A stretch of DNA of 17,928 nt. Source: Cudoniella acicularis. Its lineage: Eukaryota; Ascomycota; Leotiomycetes; Helotiales; Helotiaceae. The stretch covers positions 1 through 17,928 of the forward strand of contig JAAMPI010001203.1 of NCBI GenBank assembly GCA_013054445.1, written 5' to 3'. Shown here piece by piece: positions 1-8,527 of this stretch; within the stretch, counting starts at the first letter, position 1, and each line of letters starts with the position of its first letter. The translations under genes and the position numbers were made by a program. The notes under the pieces are model-generated. The model worked only from the letters and a program-made list of their open reading frames with translations, was not told the origin of the DNA and searched no databases.

Positions 1-643
1 TTTTGTGCTGTTCCTGTTGGGGACGGTGGGAAAGAGGGGGAATGGTGGGTTGAAGTTGAGAATACGAAGGCGGAGAATGAAATTGCGGCGCATTGTGGGA
101 TGTTTCAGAGGGAGAAGAATGAGGGGTATGATGTTTTGGTGGGGATTGCGGGGGAGAAAGTTGGGGAGTGGATTGAGATGGAGGGGGAGGAGGGTGCAGG
201 TTGTTGATGATTTTGTGGTGGAGGAGCAGTCGCTGGAGAGGAGGCAGAGTGTTGTTTTGGATGAGGTTTTGGATGATGATGGGGTTATGAAGGAGAGTTG
301 TGAGGAGAAAAATAAGAGCGAGGAGAGTCGGGGGAGTGAAGAGAAAGAAGCGAGCAAGGAGGAAGAAAGAGAGAACGAGAGACAGCTGAAGTTGATTTTG
401 GAATGTCAGGAGATGCCGGAAAAGGAGGATGGAGGTGTCAGTGATGAGGTTTTGAGTCAGGCTTTGGAGGTTCCTTTGCCGGATGAGGAGGTGGGTGGTG
501 TTGAGGATGAGGTGTTGGAGAGGGCGTCGGAAGTCCCGTTGCGGCTGTGGGGGATGGATGAGAAAGTTAAGGGGAAGTCGTGGATTCCTTCAATGCCGTC
601 GATTCCTGCGATTCCTTATATTTATAAAGGTAAGAAAGTATGA
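1..643 (+). CDS. 3' part of an unrecognised acidic protein gene, with a probable frame change near base 200
   Basis: The 5' end lies outside the window. Frame 1 is open from base 1 and reads like protein (EWWVEVENTKAENEIAAHCG, then YDVLVGIAGEKVGEWIEMEG), but meets TGA at 205-207. Frame 2 is open across the same area and continues to TAG/TGA near 643 with a strongly acidic, Lys/Glu-rich stretch, ending in SWIPSMPSIPAIPYIYKGKKV-like residues. Coding in frame 2 is supported by an internal repeat: DEVLSQALEVPL (443-478) and DEVLERASEVPL (506-541) share seven residues while several matching codons differ synonymously. I found no well-formed intron that links frames 1 and 2, so a 1-nt indel (real or assembly) in the G-rich run near 184-200 is the simplest reading. 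A donor-like GTAAGA at 630 with an acceptor at 678 could instead extend the protein to a stop at 737. Product not recognised; no domain seen. Confidence 0.5.
   Translation, partial: FVLFLLGTVGKRGNGGLKLRIRRRRMKLRRIVGCFRGRRMRGMMFWWGLRGRKLGSGLRWRGRRVQVVDDFVVEEQSLERRQSVVLDEVLDDDGVMKESCEEKNKSEESRGSEEKEASKEEERENERQLKLILECQEMPEKEDGGVSDEVLSQALEVPLPDEEVGGVEDEVLERASEVPLRLWGMDEKVKGKSWIPSMPSIPAIPYIYKGKKV
443..541 (+). repeat. Diverged 12-codon internal duplication within the acidic protein
   Basis: Two 36-nt units (443-478 and 506-541) encode DEVL-x-x-A-x-EVPL. Val, Ala, Glu and Pro codons differ between units at third positions, so the peptide is better preserved than the DNA. This is the main argument that frame 2 is the translated frame here. 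Confidence 0.6.
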
Positions 644-883
644 TAGTTCGGATGTTTTGTTCGTTCGGGAGGCTTTAGACGATTTTAATTTGCAGATTAT
701 TTCACGAATTTCAATAAATGGGAGCATTTTTAAGTAAAAATTTGCAACTGTACTGCCATTCTCATTAAATTATTCTTACGTAACTCATTTCACACAACCA
801 AAACAAAAAAACACCGTGTCTCCAAATTCTTTAACCATCTCCCTAAATATCATCGAGAAATCAAGACGAAGCCCAAAAAGATC

Positions 884-1239
884 TTAAACATTCCCTCTCA
901 AAAGCCCCTTATCAACCCCATCCCCCACCACACCAGCAAGTCCGTTACTTCCCAATGTATTCCCCACTGCGTTGCCAACGCTGTCTTGAATCCCGTCAAT
1001 GTCTTTGTTTCCTGTGACTTGTGTCTTCTTTAAGGAATCTTATTTTTTTTTAAGATTGTCAGTGATTTGTTTGTGTGAAAGAAAGGGGTGGGAGAGGGTG
1101 AGGGTGTACCTTTGACGCCGTAAGAAGTGCGATTTTCGCCGAAGTAGGAAAGGTATATATCTTCGATCCAGTGTTTGATGGATTCGAGATATGTAGGCTC
1201 TTTCTTTTGGGCTGTGGGATTGAGTGTTGAGGGGTCCAT
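884..1239 (-). CDS. Small two-exon protein with Gly-rich C-terminus (87 aa), function unknown
   Basis: Exon 1 runs 1239-1110 and exon 2 1017-884, with a 92-nt intron (GTACAC...ACAAG). The spliced frame is 264 nt, exactly 88 codons with the stop. The N-terminal part (MDPSTLNPTAQKKEPTYLES, then IKHWIEDIYLSYFGENRTSYGVK) is polar with an aromatic, amphipathic middle. The C-terminal part (VTGNKDIDGIQDSVGN, then AVGNTLGSNGLAGVVGDGVD) is rich in Gly, Val, Asn and Asp, similar in flavour to the repeat protein at 8528-8845. Without splicing, the frame runs into a Ser/Pro-rich tail and stops at 1030, which looks less natural. The ATG at 1239 is preferred over 1350 because the upstream extension is low-complexity leader-like sequence. 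No signal peptide or catalytic motif is visible. The splice model is inferred; the family is not recognised. Confidence 0.6.
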
Positions 1240-1972
1240 TTTGGAGTTTGTTGTTGGTGGATTGAAAATTTGGAAAGGGGAGGAGTTGAAGTGTGCAGAA
1301 CTGAAGCGATGCTGTGAAATATTTGAGTGTTTGGTGAAGCTTGAGATCAAATAAATCTGTGCTTTTGATACTTAAAACTGACGGGATCGGTGTAGACCCT
1401 GATTTTTGAGATGCTTTGTTGTACATCAGAAGACGAGTCGTTGGTCCATGGATGCGTGTGTGACACCGAAGGATATGACGTCGATTTCTGAGATCAGGAG
1501 GGGTAAGTATGAGAGTGTGTGGCTGGTGACATGTAAGGCGATGAAGAACTGGGTTGTAGGCTGCAAGTTGGGGGTGCGTGGGAAAGCCAGGTCATGCTGG
1601 TTGCGTAGTTGTGAAGTCGTTTTGATAGAAGGGACGTGCTTGGTGTGACGGAATAGACTTTCAGGCTGTGGTTGAGCTGAAATGGAAAGTTGGGGGGGCG
1701 GACGGGGTGTTTCGCGGTTTGCGACGATTAAGATCTCTTGATTCACGAAGGCTGCATCTGCGACACTTTAAAAGTTTAGAACATTCAGAAGAGATTCCAC
1801 TTTGTACCTGATTAAAATCGCATAGTTAATAGATTGTATCATCGAGAAATGAACTGAGGCCATATTTAATTCAGGGTGATTTTACAATATTAGGTTGGGC
1901 GCATTTCTGTGGAATGGCGTCTTAGGCAGCGCCGCAGCGACCGCGAAGTGAAGACTTTCCAAAAACGCCAAA
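1240..1972. other. Intergenic region, no supported gene
   Basis: Both strands carry open frames of about 80-106 codons (1406-1648 plus, 1426-1746 minus), but neither has recognisable protein content and they lie opposite each other. A consensus donor GTAAGTATG at 1503 follows an ATG at 1448, and a good acceptor TTTCAG lies near 1666, but the spliced frame closes after three codons. The region probably holds the promoter of the small minus-strand gene and the 3' flank of the 1973-2800 gene. Confidence 0.4.
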
Positions 1973-2800
1973 TCATATAATACAATCCCCTTTCTGCATC
2001 CTTATTTCCTTCCTCGTAAGCTCAACCTCCATTATTCTCTTATCCAAGGGCACTTTCTCATCCAATCCATCATCATCGACATCGAAGTAAAGCGCCCATT
2101 CTCCCTCCTTCTCCTCCACAACCGTGAACCCCTCCCACCCATCAAAATTTAACCTTCTATCAATCGGCGTGACATTCCACGGTCCAACTAAATGTCCTTC
2201 TGCTTCCTTTCTCAATCCGTATTTGATTTCGTATGTGTCTTTGTCGACATAAATCCAGTTTAGCTGAGGGGGGTCATCCGCGATCGTGGAAACGTAACCT
2301 TCGCCGCGACGTCCCCATTTGCTATCTGGGTATGGAAAGAAGTATCCTGCGAAAAGATGTCCATATGCTTTAACGCGTTCGGTATCGTTTTCGTAATCTT
2401 CGGGAAATTTTGCTTTCGGGTTCACGGTTGTGACATATAGCTGAAAACATGATCAATAGCGGTTTCCAAAGTGAGGAATTTTGGACTTTGGATAGAACTC
2501 ACCTTGTTATTCTTTAAAACGACAGTGCCGCCGTGAATATCTCGAGCTTTTCTTGAAGGGTCCGAACATGTCACGAGGAGGTTTGCCTTTCGACTTCGGT
2601 GTCGTTCTCGTGCATTTTGTTTCTGGCCTTGCCGGACCGCTTCTGTTGTTCCAATGATTGCTGGACAGGCAGCTATCGATCGTCAATATTCCCAGAACCA
2701 TTTTCGAAGGCTATTTAACGTTATTGCGCTTTTGTCTCAGTGAAGATACAAGTAAATAAATGTGTACTCCGGATCCGGACACCTGACTTCTGGGCGACAT
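1973..2800 (-). CDS. Conserved fungal protein of unknown function, at least two introns
   Basis: The secure part is two exons. The last one (2440-1973) encodes LYVTTVNPKAKFPEDYEND through LTRKEIRMQKGDCII. The preceding one (ending at 2503) encodes QKQNARERHRSRKANLLVTC and then SDPSRKARDIHGGTVVLKNN. They are joined by a clean 62-nt intron (2502-2441, GTGAGT...TTTTCAG). Notable blocks are KWGRRGEGYVSTIADDPPQL, the aromatic WIYVDKDTYEIKYG, and EGWEGF-like DGWEGFTVVEEKEG. I recall this arrangement from uncharacterised ascomycete proteins, with no assigned reaction. No signal peptide or transmembrane segment is seen. The N-terminus is uncertain: the upstream exon is open to 2682 but has no ATG. 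The best start is CACCAATG at 2800 (MSPRSQ), spliced from 2783 to 2622 in phase 0 (160-nt intron); downstream donors in that frame are possible. It is divergent from the 3382 gene, 581 bp away. Confidence 0.72.
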
Positions 2801-3381
2801 TGGTGGCGATGTAACCCAAATTCAGGAGAATAAAAGCTCAACACCCTTTGGGCTCAGGCTGAAGGTGCCCCTGCGTTTCTCGTATAAGTGCATCAGAAGC
2901 AGAGCAAGAAGACCTGGTGGTGTACTCCCCACACTGTTTGATGGGGGGTGGCATTGTGGCAACCATGATCGAAATCCTCGCATGAAGCACGGTCACACCG
3001 CAGTGGCAAAAGCTCCCTGAAGGTTGTACAAATGTGCAAAATGACGCAAAATGGGCTGGGGGAGCTGCTCTGAAACCTCCACATAGGGAACTTCCCTCCT
3101 CTTTCCCAGCAACCTTTTGATAAACCTGCTTTTGATGTCATCGAGGACCCTTCATCAGATGTTCGGCTTGATCTCATCGATTGCAGAGGTGTTCCACCCC
3201 AAAGCGTCATCGGTTGAGAGACTTTATAAATAACGGACAGTATTCGTAATAAAAATAAAATACCATCAAGCTTTTCAAAGAAAAACAATCACACTACCAA
3301 AACCACAACAACGCAGCCATTTGTCGCCCACCGGATCCAAATCACAACCGTCCCTTAAGTCCTTCTGAACTTCAACTCAAA
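2801..3381. other. Divergent intergenic region between two genes
   Basis: This holds the upstream regions of the minus-strand gene (start about 2800) and the plus-strand gene (start 3382). A 131-codon minus-strand frame (2893-3288) is open, but its translation is not recognisable and it covers the expected promoter, so I do not call it. The stretch 3290-3381 is CA-rich leader-like sequence. Confidence 0.45.
3223..3232 (+). promoter_or_regulatory. Candidate TATA box for the 3382 gene
   Basis: TTTATAAATA lies 150 bp upstream of the ATG. It is followed by a pyrimidine-poor, CA-rich stretch typical of a fungal 5' leader. Position and sequence only; no transcript data. Confidence 0.4.
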
Positions 3382-3856
3382 ATGTCTGACGGGTAAGCTC
3401 TATCATGACCCGAATTTTCACCTGACTAAGCTGATGAATATTGTAGAGAGAAGCAAAACAATGCCGTGGAGCAGGATTACGAGTACGCCTCAGAGTCCGA
3501 GGGAGAGCAACCACAACAAGTCGCTCAGCCCCAACAGGGCAAGAGAACAATGCAGCGAGCGCGACAGGGGCAGCAACAGCAACAAATGATGCCGATTCCG
3601 GAGGAACGGCTGACCGGCAACATGGGCGGGAGGACTGGCGCAATCCGAGAATCTCGGATCAAGGACAGACCAGTGCCGAAGGAGTCGAGGGACAGCAGTT
3701 TGAAAATCAAGATCGAGTTGGACCTTGAGGTTGAGGTAGATCTCTATGCCAGGGTGAAGGGTGATGTAACTATTGGATTGATGTAGTAATACTTTGTTTC
3801 CTTAGGTCGATCTTTATGCGAGAGTCAAGGGAGATGTCACCATTGGATTACTGTGA
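3382..3856 (+). CDS. Small charged protein with C-terminal LDLEVEVDLYARVKGDVTIG motif; duplicated last coding module
   Basis: The ATG at 3382 opens an 11-nt exon (MSDG) ending at 3392. A 54-nt intron follows (3393-3446, GTAAGC...TTGTAG), then exon 2 from 3447. Exon 2 encodes a Glu/Gln-rich region (EYASESEGEQPQQ), a Gln run near residues 46-50, a basic stretch, and the C-terminal motif SLKIKIELDLEVEV (88-101) plus VDLYARVKGDVTIGLM (101-116). Read straight through, it stops at TAG 3784-3786, with TAA next. Splicing a second intron, 3736-3805 (GTAGAT...CCTTAG, 70 nt), joins an alternative terminal exon, 3806-3856, which encodes VDLYARVKGDVTIGLL and ends in TGA. Both products are 116 residues. 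The alternating hydrophobic/charged C-terminus suggests a beta-strand. A related motif closes the protein at 5710-6438. Molecular function is unknown. Confidence 0.82.
3736..3856 (+). repeat. Tandem duplication of the terminal coding module, 70-bp period
   Basis: Copy 1 is 3736-3786 and copy 2 is 3806-3856, each 51 nt, separated by 19 nt ending in CCTTAG. Both copies are preceded by AG and start with GT, so the unit boundary is AG|GT in each case. Of the 16 sense codons, ten differ synonymously, five are identical and one changes Met to Leu; the stops are TAG and TGA. The segment 3736-3805 has intron form: GT at the start, AG at the end, and a TTTGTTTCCTTAG tract. Confidence 0.88.
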
Positions 3857-5709
3857 GAAGTAAGTCCAGTCCAACTTGGAAAAGCCATAGTAATACAGCC
3901 CAGTAGTAGGTAGAGGCTGATTGGGGTCCTGCAGGGTCGTCTTGTACAATAGAGCGATGGAATTTTTGTTTCCCGGAACTGATTTCTAACGGGTGATCTC
4001 CTTCGGGTGACCTCTTTGGGTTTGTGCTGGCGTGCTTGTTCTCAGTGTATCTTAAGTCCTGTAATGTTAGAAAATTAAGGAGTAAGTGAGGTTGATCCTG
4101 CATGCTGCTGCCTCCCTGCACCGCTGCACTGTTGCCATGTGACTCCATTTGAGCTTCAATGTGTGTAGGGTCTTTTTGGGTTACATCACCAGTAATTTCG
4201 AAGTTTGGGCCGAAGGCTTCGGCTTGATGTGCATTGTGCGTCTGCAGAATGGTCAGGGGTATTGAAGTGTCGTCTGAGTCTCGTCGTTAAAAGAATCTCG
4301 CTTACGCGGCGCGAGGGATGCACGCTAATAAAAACAGGGTTGAGGGGTCTAAGCGAGTACAAGGTAACTTCCGAGATTCCGAGGTTCTGCAAAGACCGTC
4401 AAGAAGAGTGACATAAGATCAGCATAACACGAGGGGTTAATTCAGCCCAGAACGCCGCACCAGTCATTCGCAAGAAACGAAGGAGGGCTTTCTTCGGATT
4501 GCCATGTCATCGAGCATCGAGCATCGAGATCGCTGGGCGGGCGCAGGAGGGGCCCTCCGGCCTTTCCTTTTCACGGCGTGTTGGGTCAGTGCCACGTACG
4601 CTGCACAGAGCCTTTCTTCTGGATCCCGCTGCCGCCCACTTTTCGGGTTCCTGAGCTGGATGCTATCAAAACCATTTAGTTTTACCAACTCATCACCACT
4701 CTTGGTAAAGTCTTTTGAGTGGCTGGCTCGAACTGCTTCTAAAGTGTGCATTAATCACTCACTAGAACTAGGGGTACTGGAGTAGTGCGCCTCGTACCTA
4801 CAATACCGCAACGGTCCGCCCTGAATTCAAAGACGCCGGTTAAGGTTGAGGTGTGGCTGCCATCGGATATCATGCCTCGTCTGTACCTTTGTACCACACC
4901 ATTCCATTTTGTAGCCAATGAATCAATGACTCCAAACACTGCAGCCCTCTCGCATGCCATGTGACTCGAACATCACAGGGCTCAGGCACACAAATTGATG
5001 GCTTTGATAGCCAAAGTTGCCAAACTCTACGTCAAGTTGTGTTGATCTCATGGATTTCCTGATTTCCCATCTTCTCGAGTCATGCGCCACATATCCGAAG
5101 ACAACTCAATTAATCCATACGATCTAGCAGGATAGGGAATAAGCCTCTCAAGTACTGGTGGAGACGCGAGCGGGGGAATCCCTTCCTTCTGGGTTTTTGA
5201 GTCTTGACCCGCTCCGCAAGATTGCGCCACACGGCCTAGAACACTCTCTTTCCACCCGATCGGGCCGTATTCGCTCGTACGCTAAGAGAACGCACGGTGC
5301 CGGGGGCAAGAAATCAGGTTTTGTGAATTTCGATGTTAGTTATACATCGAAAAGTAAATTTGGCATCGCAATGTGCTTTCGGCTTGTTCGGGCTCTAGCG
5401 CTCGGGCACGTCAGGGGATCGGCAACAGCCGTCGTGATAGATGAATGAGTGTGTCCGTAGATGAAAGTCAAATTTGCCCCTGTGACTTGTTTCAGCCATG
5501 CCCTGAGTCCAAACCCAACAGAGAAGTTTCAGACACGAGTTGCGGCGGCCCGTTGTCGCAGTGGAGCATTCCACGAGTTTAGGAAATCGTAAATTTCGGA
5601 CAAAGAATGTCTGGGGTATTGACTCCTTATACATCGTACCATTCTATTCACACAAAATCATCGACCCAACACTCATTCCCTCTCCAACTCCGACAAAATA
5701 GTATACACT
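3857..5709. other. 1.85-kb intergenic region, no supported gene
   Basis: Several open frames of 60-96 codons exist on both strands (for example 4504-4785 plus against 4464-4751 minus), but they overlap one another and none reads like a known protein or joins through a clean intron. It lies between the 3' ends of two convergent related genes. A short tandem CATCGAG-type repeat occurs near 4508-4530. I see no RNA gene. Confidence 0.45.
4507..4530 (+). repeat. Short tandem repeat (ATCGAGC, about three units)
   Basis: ATCGAGCATCGAGCATCGAG is a 7-bp unit repeated about three times. It looks like an ordinary microsatellite in intergenic DNA. Confidence 0.6.
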
Positions 5710-6438
5710 TTACAAGAAGGTGATTGTAACATCTCCCTTTATCTTTGCCCTCAAAAAGATTTCCAGCTCCAGATTTAAATCAAGCCGAATTGACACGGGC
5801 TTCTTCTTTTTGGGCTTCTCCTCCTCCTCTTCCTCCTCACTGCTGTTCTCCTCCTCACCCTCACTTTCCCAATCCTCCTTTTCATCTGCATTCTTCTTCT
5901 TCTTCCTCCCGCACTTGGTGCACTTCACCTTGTTCTTCGATTTCGTCTTGGCTTTCGCTTTCGCTTTCTTCGTCTTGGTCTTTGTCGCAGTCTTCGATTT
6001 TTCTCCTAAGGAAATACCAAGAGTTCTACCACCAGACTGGTCTGCCTTTTTCATGTTGAAAGTTTTTATTCCGGTGTCGAAAGGTTCGTCGGCATCTCTA
6101 TGCGGCAAAGTCGTATCCATCGTCGGCATCTTCCGCCCTCCAAATCCATTCAGATTGTTTTCCACCTCGACCTCGCCCCGAAATTGCGATTCATCCTCAG
6201 CTTCCTCCTGTCTCTTCTTCCTTCCACCACGTTGATATCTCCTTCTCGAATCCGAAGAATTATTTGAATCGTTCGACGGCGCACCCGAATATTCAGCCGC
6301 AGGTAAATCCGATTCTAGCGTTGGGGGGACTTGGGCCATGTTGTGTTGTGGCTTCTCAGCAGCTTTCTGACCCGGAAGATCGTATAAAGGATCGGGTGCA
6401 ACGCCCTTCTCACCCAGAATTTCTTGGGGATTCTCCAT
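5710..6438 (-). CDS. Lys/Glu-rich protein (242 aa) ending in the RLDLNLELEI..KGDVTI motif
   Basis: Intronless frame from ATG 6438 to a stop at 5710. Residues 1-80 are polar (MENPQEILGEKG start, RRRYQRGGRKKR basic patch at 66-76). Residues 148-184 are a Lys/Ala/Thr-rich run containing a CxxC pair (KCTKCGRKKK, 172-181). Residues 186-207 are acidic (EEENSSEEEEEEE). Residues 216-242 are the motif SIRLDLNLELEIFLRAKIKG then DVTITFL. This last block aligns without gaps to the C-terminus of the 3382 gene product and is intact to the final residue in both. The middle looks disordered, and the basic clusters could serve as nuclear localisation signals. I recall the C-terminal motif from many fungal proteins of unknown function. 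The start is preferred because it gives the first ATG of the frame. The gene is convergent with its smaller relative. Confidence 0.8.
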   Translation of the reverse strand: MENPQEILGEKGVAPDPLYDLPGQKAAEKPQHNMAQVPPTLESDLPAAEYSGAPSNDSNNSSDSRRRYQRGGRKKRQEEAEDESQFRGEVEVENNLNGFGGRKMPTMDTTLPHRDADEPFDTGIKTFNMKKADQSGGRTLGISLGEKSKTATKTKTKKAKAKAKTKSKNKVKCTKCGRKKKKNADEKEDWESEGEEENSSEEEEEEEKPKKKKPVSIRLDLNLELEIFLRAKIKGDVTITFL

Positions 6439-8527
6439 AATCGCGATTATGAGCAGTAGCGTGGTGTTTAGAAAAATATGAAGCTTCGCATGCGAATAAA
6501 GGCATTGATTGTTCCTCGAGTCAACATATAAGCATCGCTAAGCGCACGCCGCAGGGGCGTGCCTCCCAATCGTACTATTCTAGTCAGAGGTTTGGTGGCC
6601 ATGAGCTGATTATCCGTATTCTCAGGCCATGGTGCCGATGCTGTGACAATCGTGCCCGATTCGGCGATTCGTATTGTTGCAGGGGGTCTGGAAGAGGGTG
6701 CATGAAGAAACACCCATGGTGTCTCTTGATCACGTTCGTTTAATGACCCCTGAGGGTTGCGGATTGTGACGTTGATCTAAATGAACCATGTTCGTTCTGA
6801 CGACTGTGGCTATCCGCATGCCTCGACCACAGTGGACCTCTGGATGAATGCGGTATTTCTGAACGTGCATGTGTGCATGCAATTTGACTGAAGTCGGTCT
6901 AGTGGATGTTTACACCAGCATATGGGGCTTCTCCAGAGTGAGGGGAGTTCTTTTCAAAGAGAGCCATCAAATTCAAGGGAAGATCTTAGCGCTTTCGTGG
7001 GTGGAAATCTCATGGGATGATTACGAAGGACTTAACGATAACTTTTTGACAGTAAGTCTCAAAGTCCTGAAACTAATGAAAAAAAGTATTGTACAGAATT
7101 GTTTTTATTAGTTTTTGTTCATTCGCAAATCAGTTTCAAAATATCGTGGTCGAGGAATTGAAAAAGTGCCAACCAACGCTCTCGACCAACATGACTGAAA
7201 TTGTTTTCCTTTGAAATCATTCAGAATATTCTGACATGTCAGAAAATTTTACAGGGAGGATACATGTGCTCAGATTCAGCTAAAATAGCTGAAATCGCGA
7301 CGAGGCTTTGAAGTTTATCATCATCTCAGGAGAGAAGAGGTTTCAAGAACAACCAAGCCTCACGTCATGAAGAGTTACTGGTCAGTTTTATATTGTTTAT
7401 TTAATTACAAAGTTCAAACTTTCTGGAGTGAAGTGCGAGTCCAAGAAAAAATTGATCAGAAAATATTGGGTGTAATCACAATAGACCGAAGTGTCGATAA
7501 TAAAGAGGTGAAAATCGGGGGATACGCTGGGAGTGTCATAACAAGTAGACGGCATATGTTCTCGAATAAAAATATTAACTTCTTCTCGCGATTACTTTCA
7601 AGGCGATCTGCTGGGATCCTCTTACACCTTCGTAAGAATCGTAACGCAGGGAACTGGAGAGAATCGTGCAGTGGCTCTGAGTATCCGCTCAGATTCTCAG
7701 ATTTTCTTGTTTTAACACCTCCTTTTGACATCACAGTTTCACAAAGAGACGTGCGTAGATTCCCAAGATTCCAAGAACCGCGAAACAATAATTCGTACAT
7801 CGAATTGAGGTGGGTTAATCCATTATGACTGGAGGCCTCGGCATTTTCCCCAGCCTATCACTGCGATTATAGCTAGGACCACCTCCAACCGTGACGCCAC
7901 AGCAGCACAAAACCTGGTTCGGAACTCATTCATTTTGAAAAGACTTCCCAGCCATCTGTAGCCCGTACTGTGGCGAAGTCGTGCTCAAGCAAACATCAGC
8001 TCGCAGGAGCCACAGCATCAACTTCGCAGACTTACCCCCTGGCCCTGCTCGTAATCCTGACCGCCACTTCGCCTCGAGTTGCTTCCTTCCTCTCATCGAC
8101 GATCCTTTTTATGACACCCAAGATGGATACAAAACTGGACTGTGGCTGGTGCATAACAGGATTTCTTAATCCTTCACAAGTTGTCACTGGTTGAAAATGA
8201 TGGAAGAAAATGAAAATACAAATCGGATAGGATCAAGGGACTACGCTGACCTTGCCTTGGCGAGATGATCGAGAGATCGAGAGGTTTAAATCATAGCCCA
8301 AATTGTATTGCGAGATCGAGCTTGGAGAGGATGACGTCCGGGGTCCAGTTATTTTACGACTGGAGGAGTATATCAAACTCGATAGGGACGGAGGTGAAGT
8401 ACTTTTTGGGCATAGATTCACATTCACATCAATCAAATCTCCTCACACAAGCAAAACATCCAAATTCAAAGTCAAATTCTCTATTTCAATTTCCCAAAAA
8501 GAAACCTCACATCAAATATCATTCACA
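6439..8527. other. 2.1-kb region with no convincing gene
   Basis: Open frames include 6869-7111 plus, 7367-7828 plus (153 codons) and its antisense 7456-7800, and two overlapping frames near 7970-8194. None is recognisable, none has flanking splice signals that extend it, and several pairs are open on both strands. A nested palindrome sits at 7221-7244. Bases 8430-8527 form a CA/AT-rich leader for the 8528 gene. Confidence 0.4.
7221..7244. promoter_or_regulatory. Two overlapping perfect palindromes with a GAAnnTTC core
   Basis: TCAGAATATTCTGA (7221-7234) and TTCTGACATGTCAGAA (7229-7244) are both perfect palindromes and share TTCTGA. The first contains GAATATTC, the nGAAnnTTCn core of a heat-shock-factor site. 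It may be a protein-binding site, but no certain gene starts downstream within a few hundred bases. Confidence 0.35.

Noticed and set aside
1448..1670. Possible short gene using the consensus donor GTAAGTATG at 1503
   Set aside because: The only good acceptor (TTTCAG near 1666) gives a stop within three codons, and the peptide is not recognisable.
2893..3288. 131-codon minus-strand open frame
   Set aside because: Its translation has no recognisable domain, it spans the expected divergent promoter, and it contains the candidate TATA element of the 3382 gene.
4464..4785. Opposing open frames of 93-95 codons
   Set aside because: They overlap antisense and encode unrecognisable sequence around a microsatellite.
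4950..4985. tRNA-like GTTCGAGTC on the minus strand
   Set aside because: The flanking bases do not form a T-stem, and no A box or acceptor stem pairs with it. The same holds for a similar match near 17005.
5720..6235. 171-codon plus-strand frame opposite the 5710-6438 gene
   Set aside because: Its Ser/Phe-rich low-complexity product is the mirror of the Lys/Glu-rich coding strand; the minus-strand frame carries the conserved C-terminal motif.
7367..7828. 153-codon plus-strand open frame, with a 114-codon antisense frame
   Set aside because: Open on both strands, AT-rich, no domain, no splice extension. I cannot choose a coding strand. It would be reconsidered if transcripts or homologues are found.
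7970..8194. Two overlapping 62-74 codon frames
   Set aside because: Hydrophobic or mixed content with no domain, competing frames, and no supporting splice or promoter structure.
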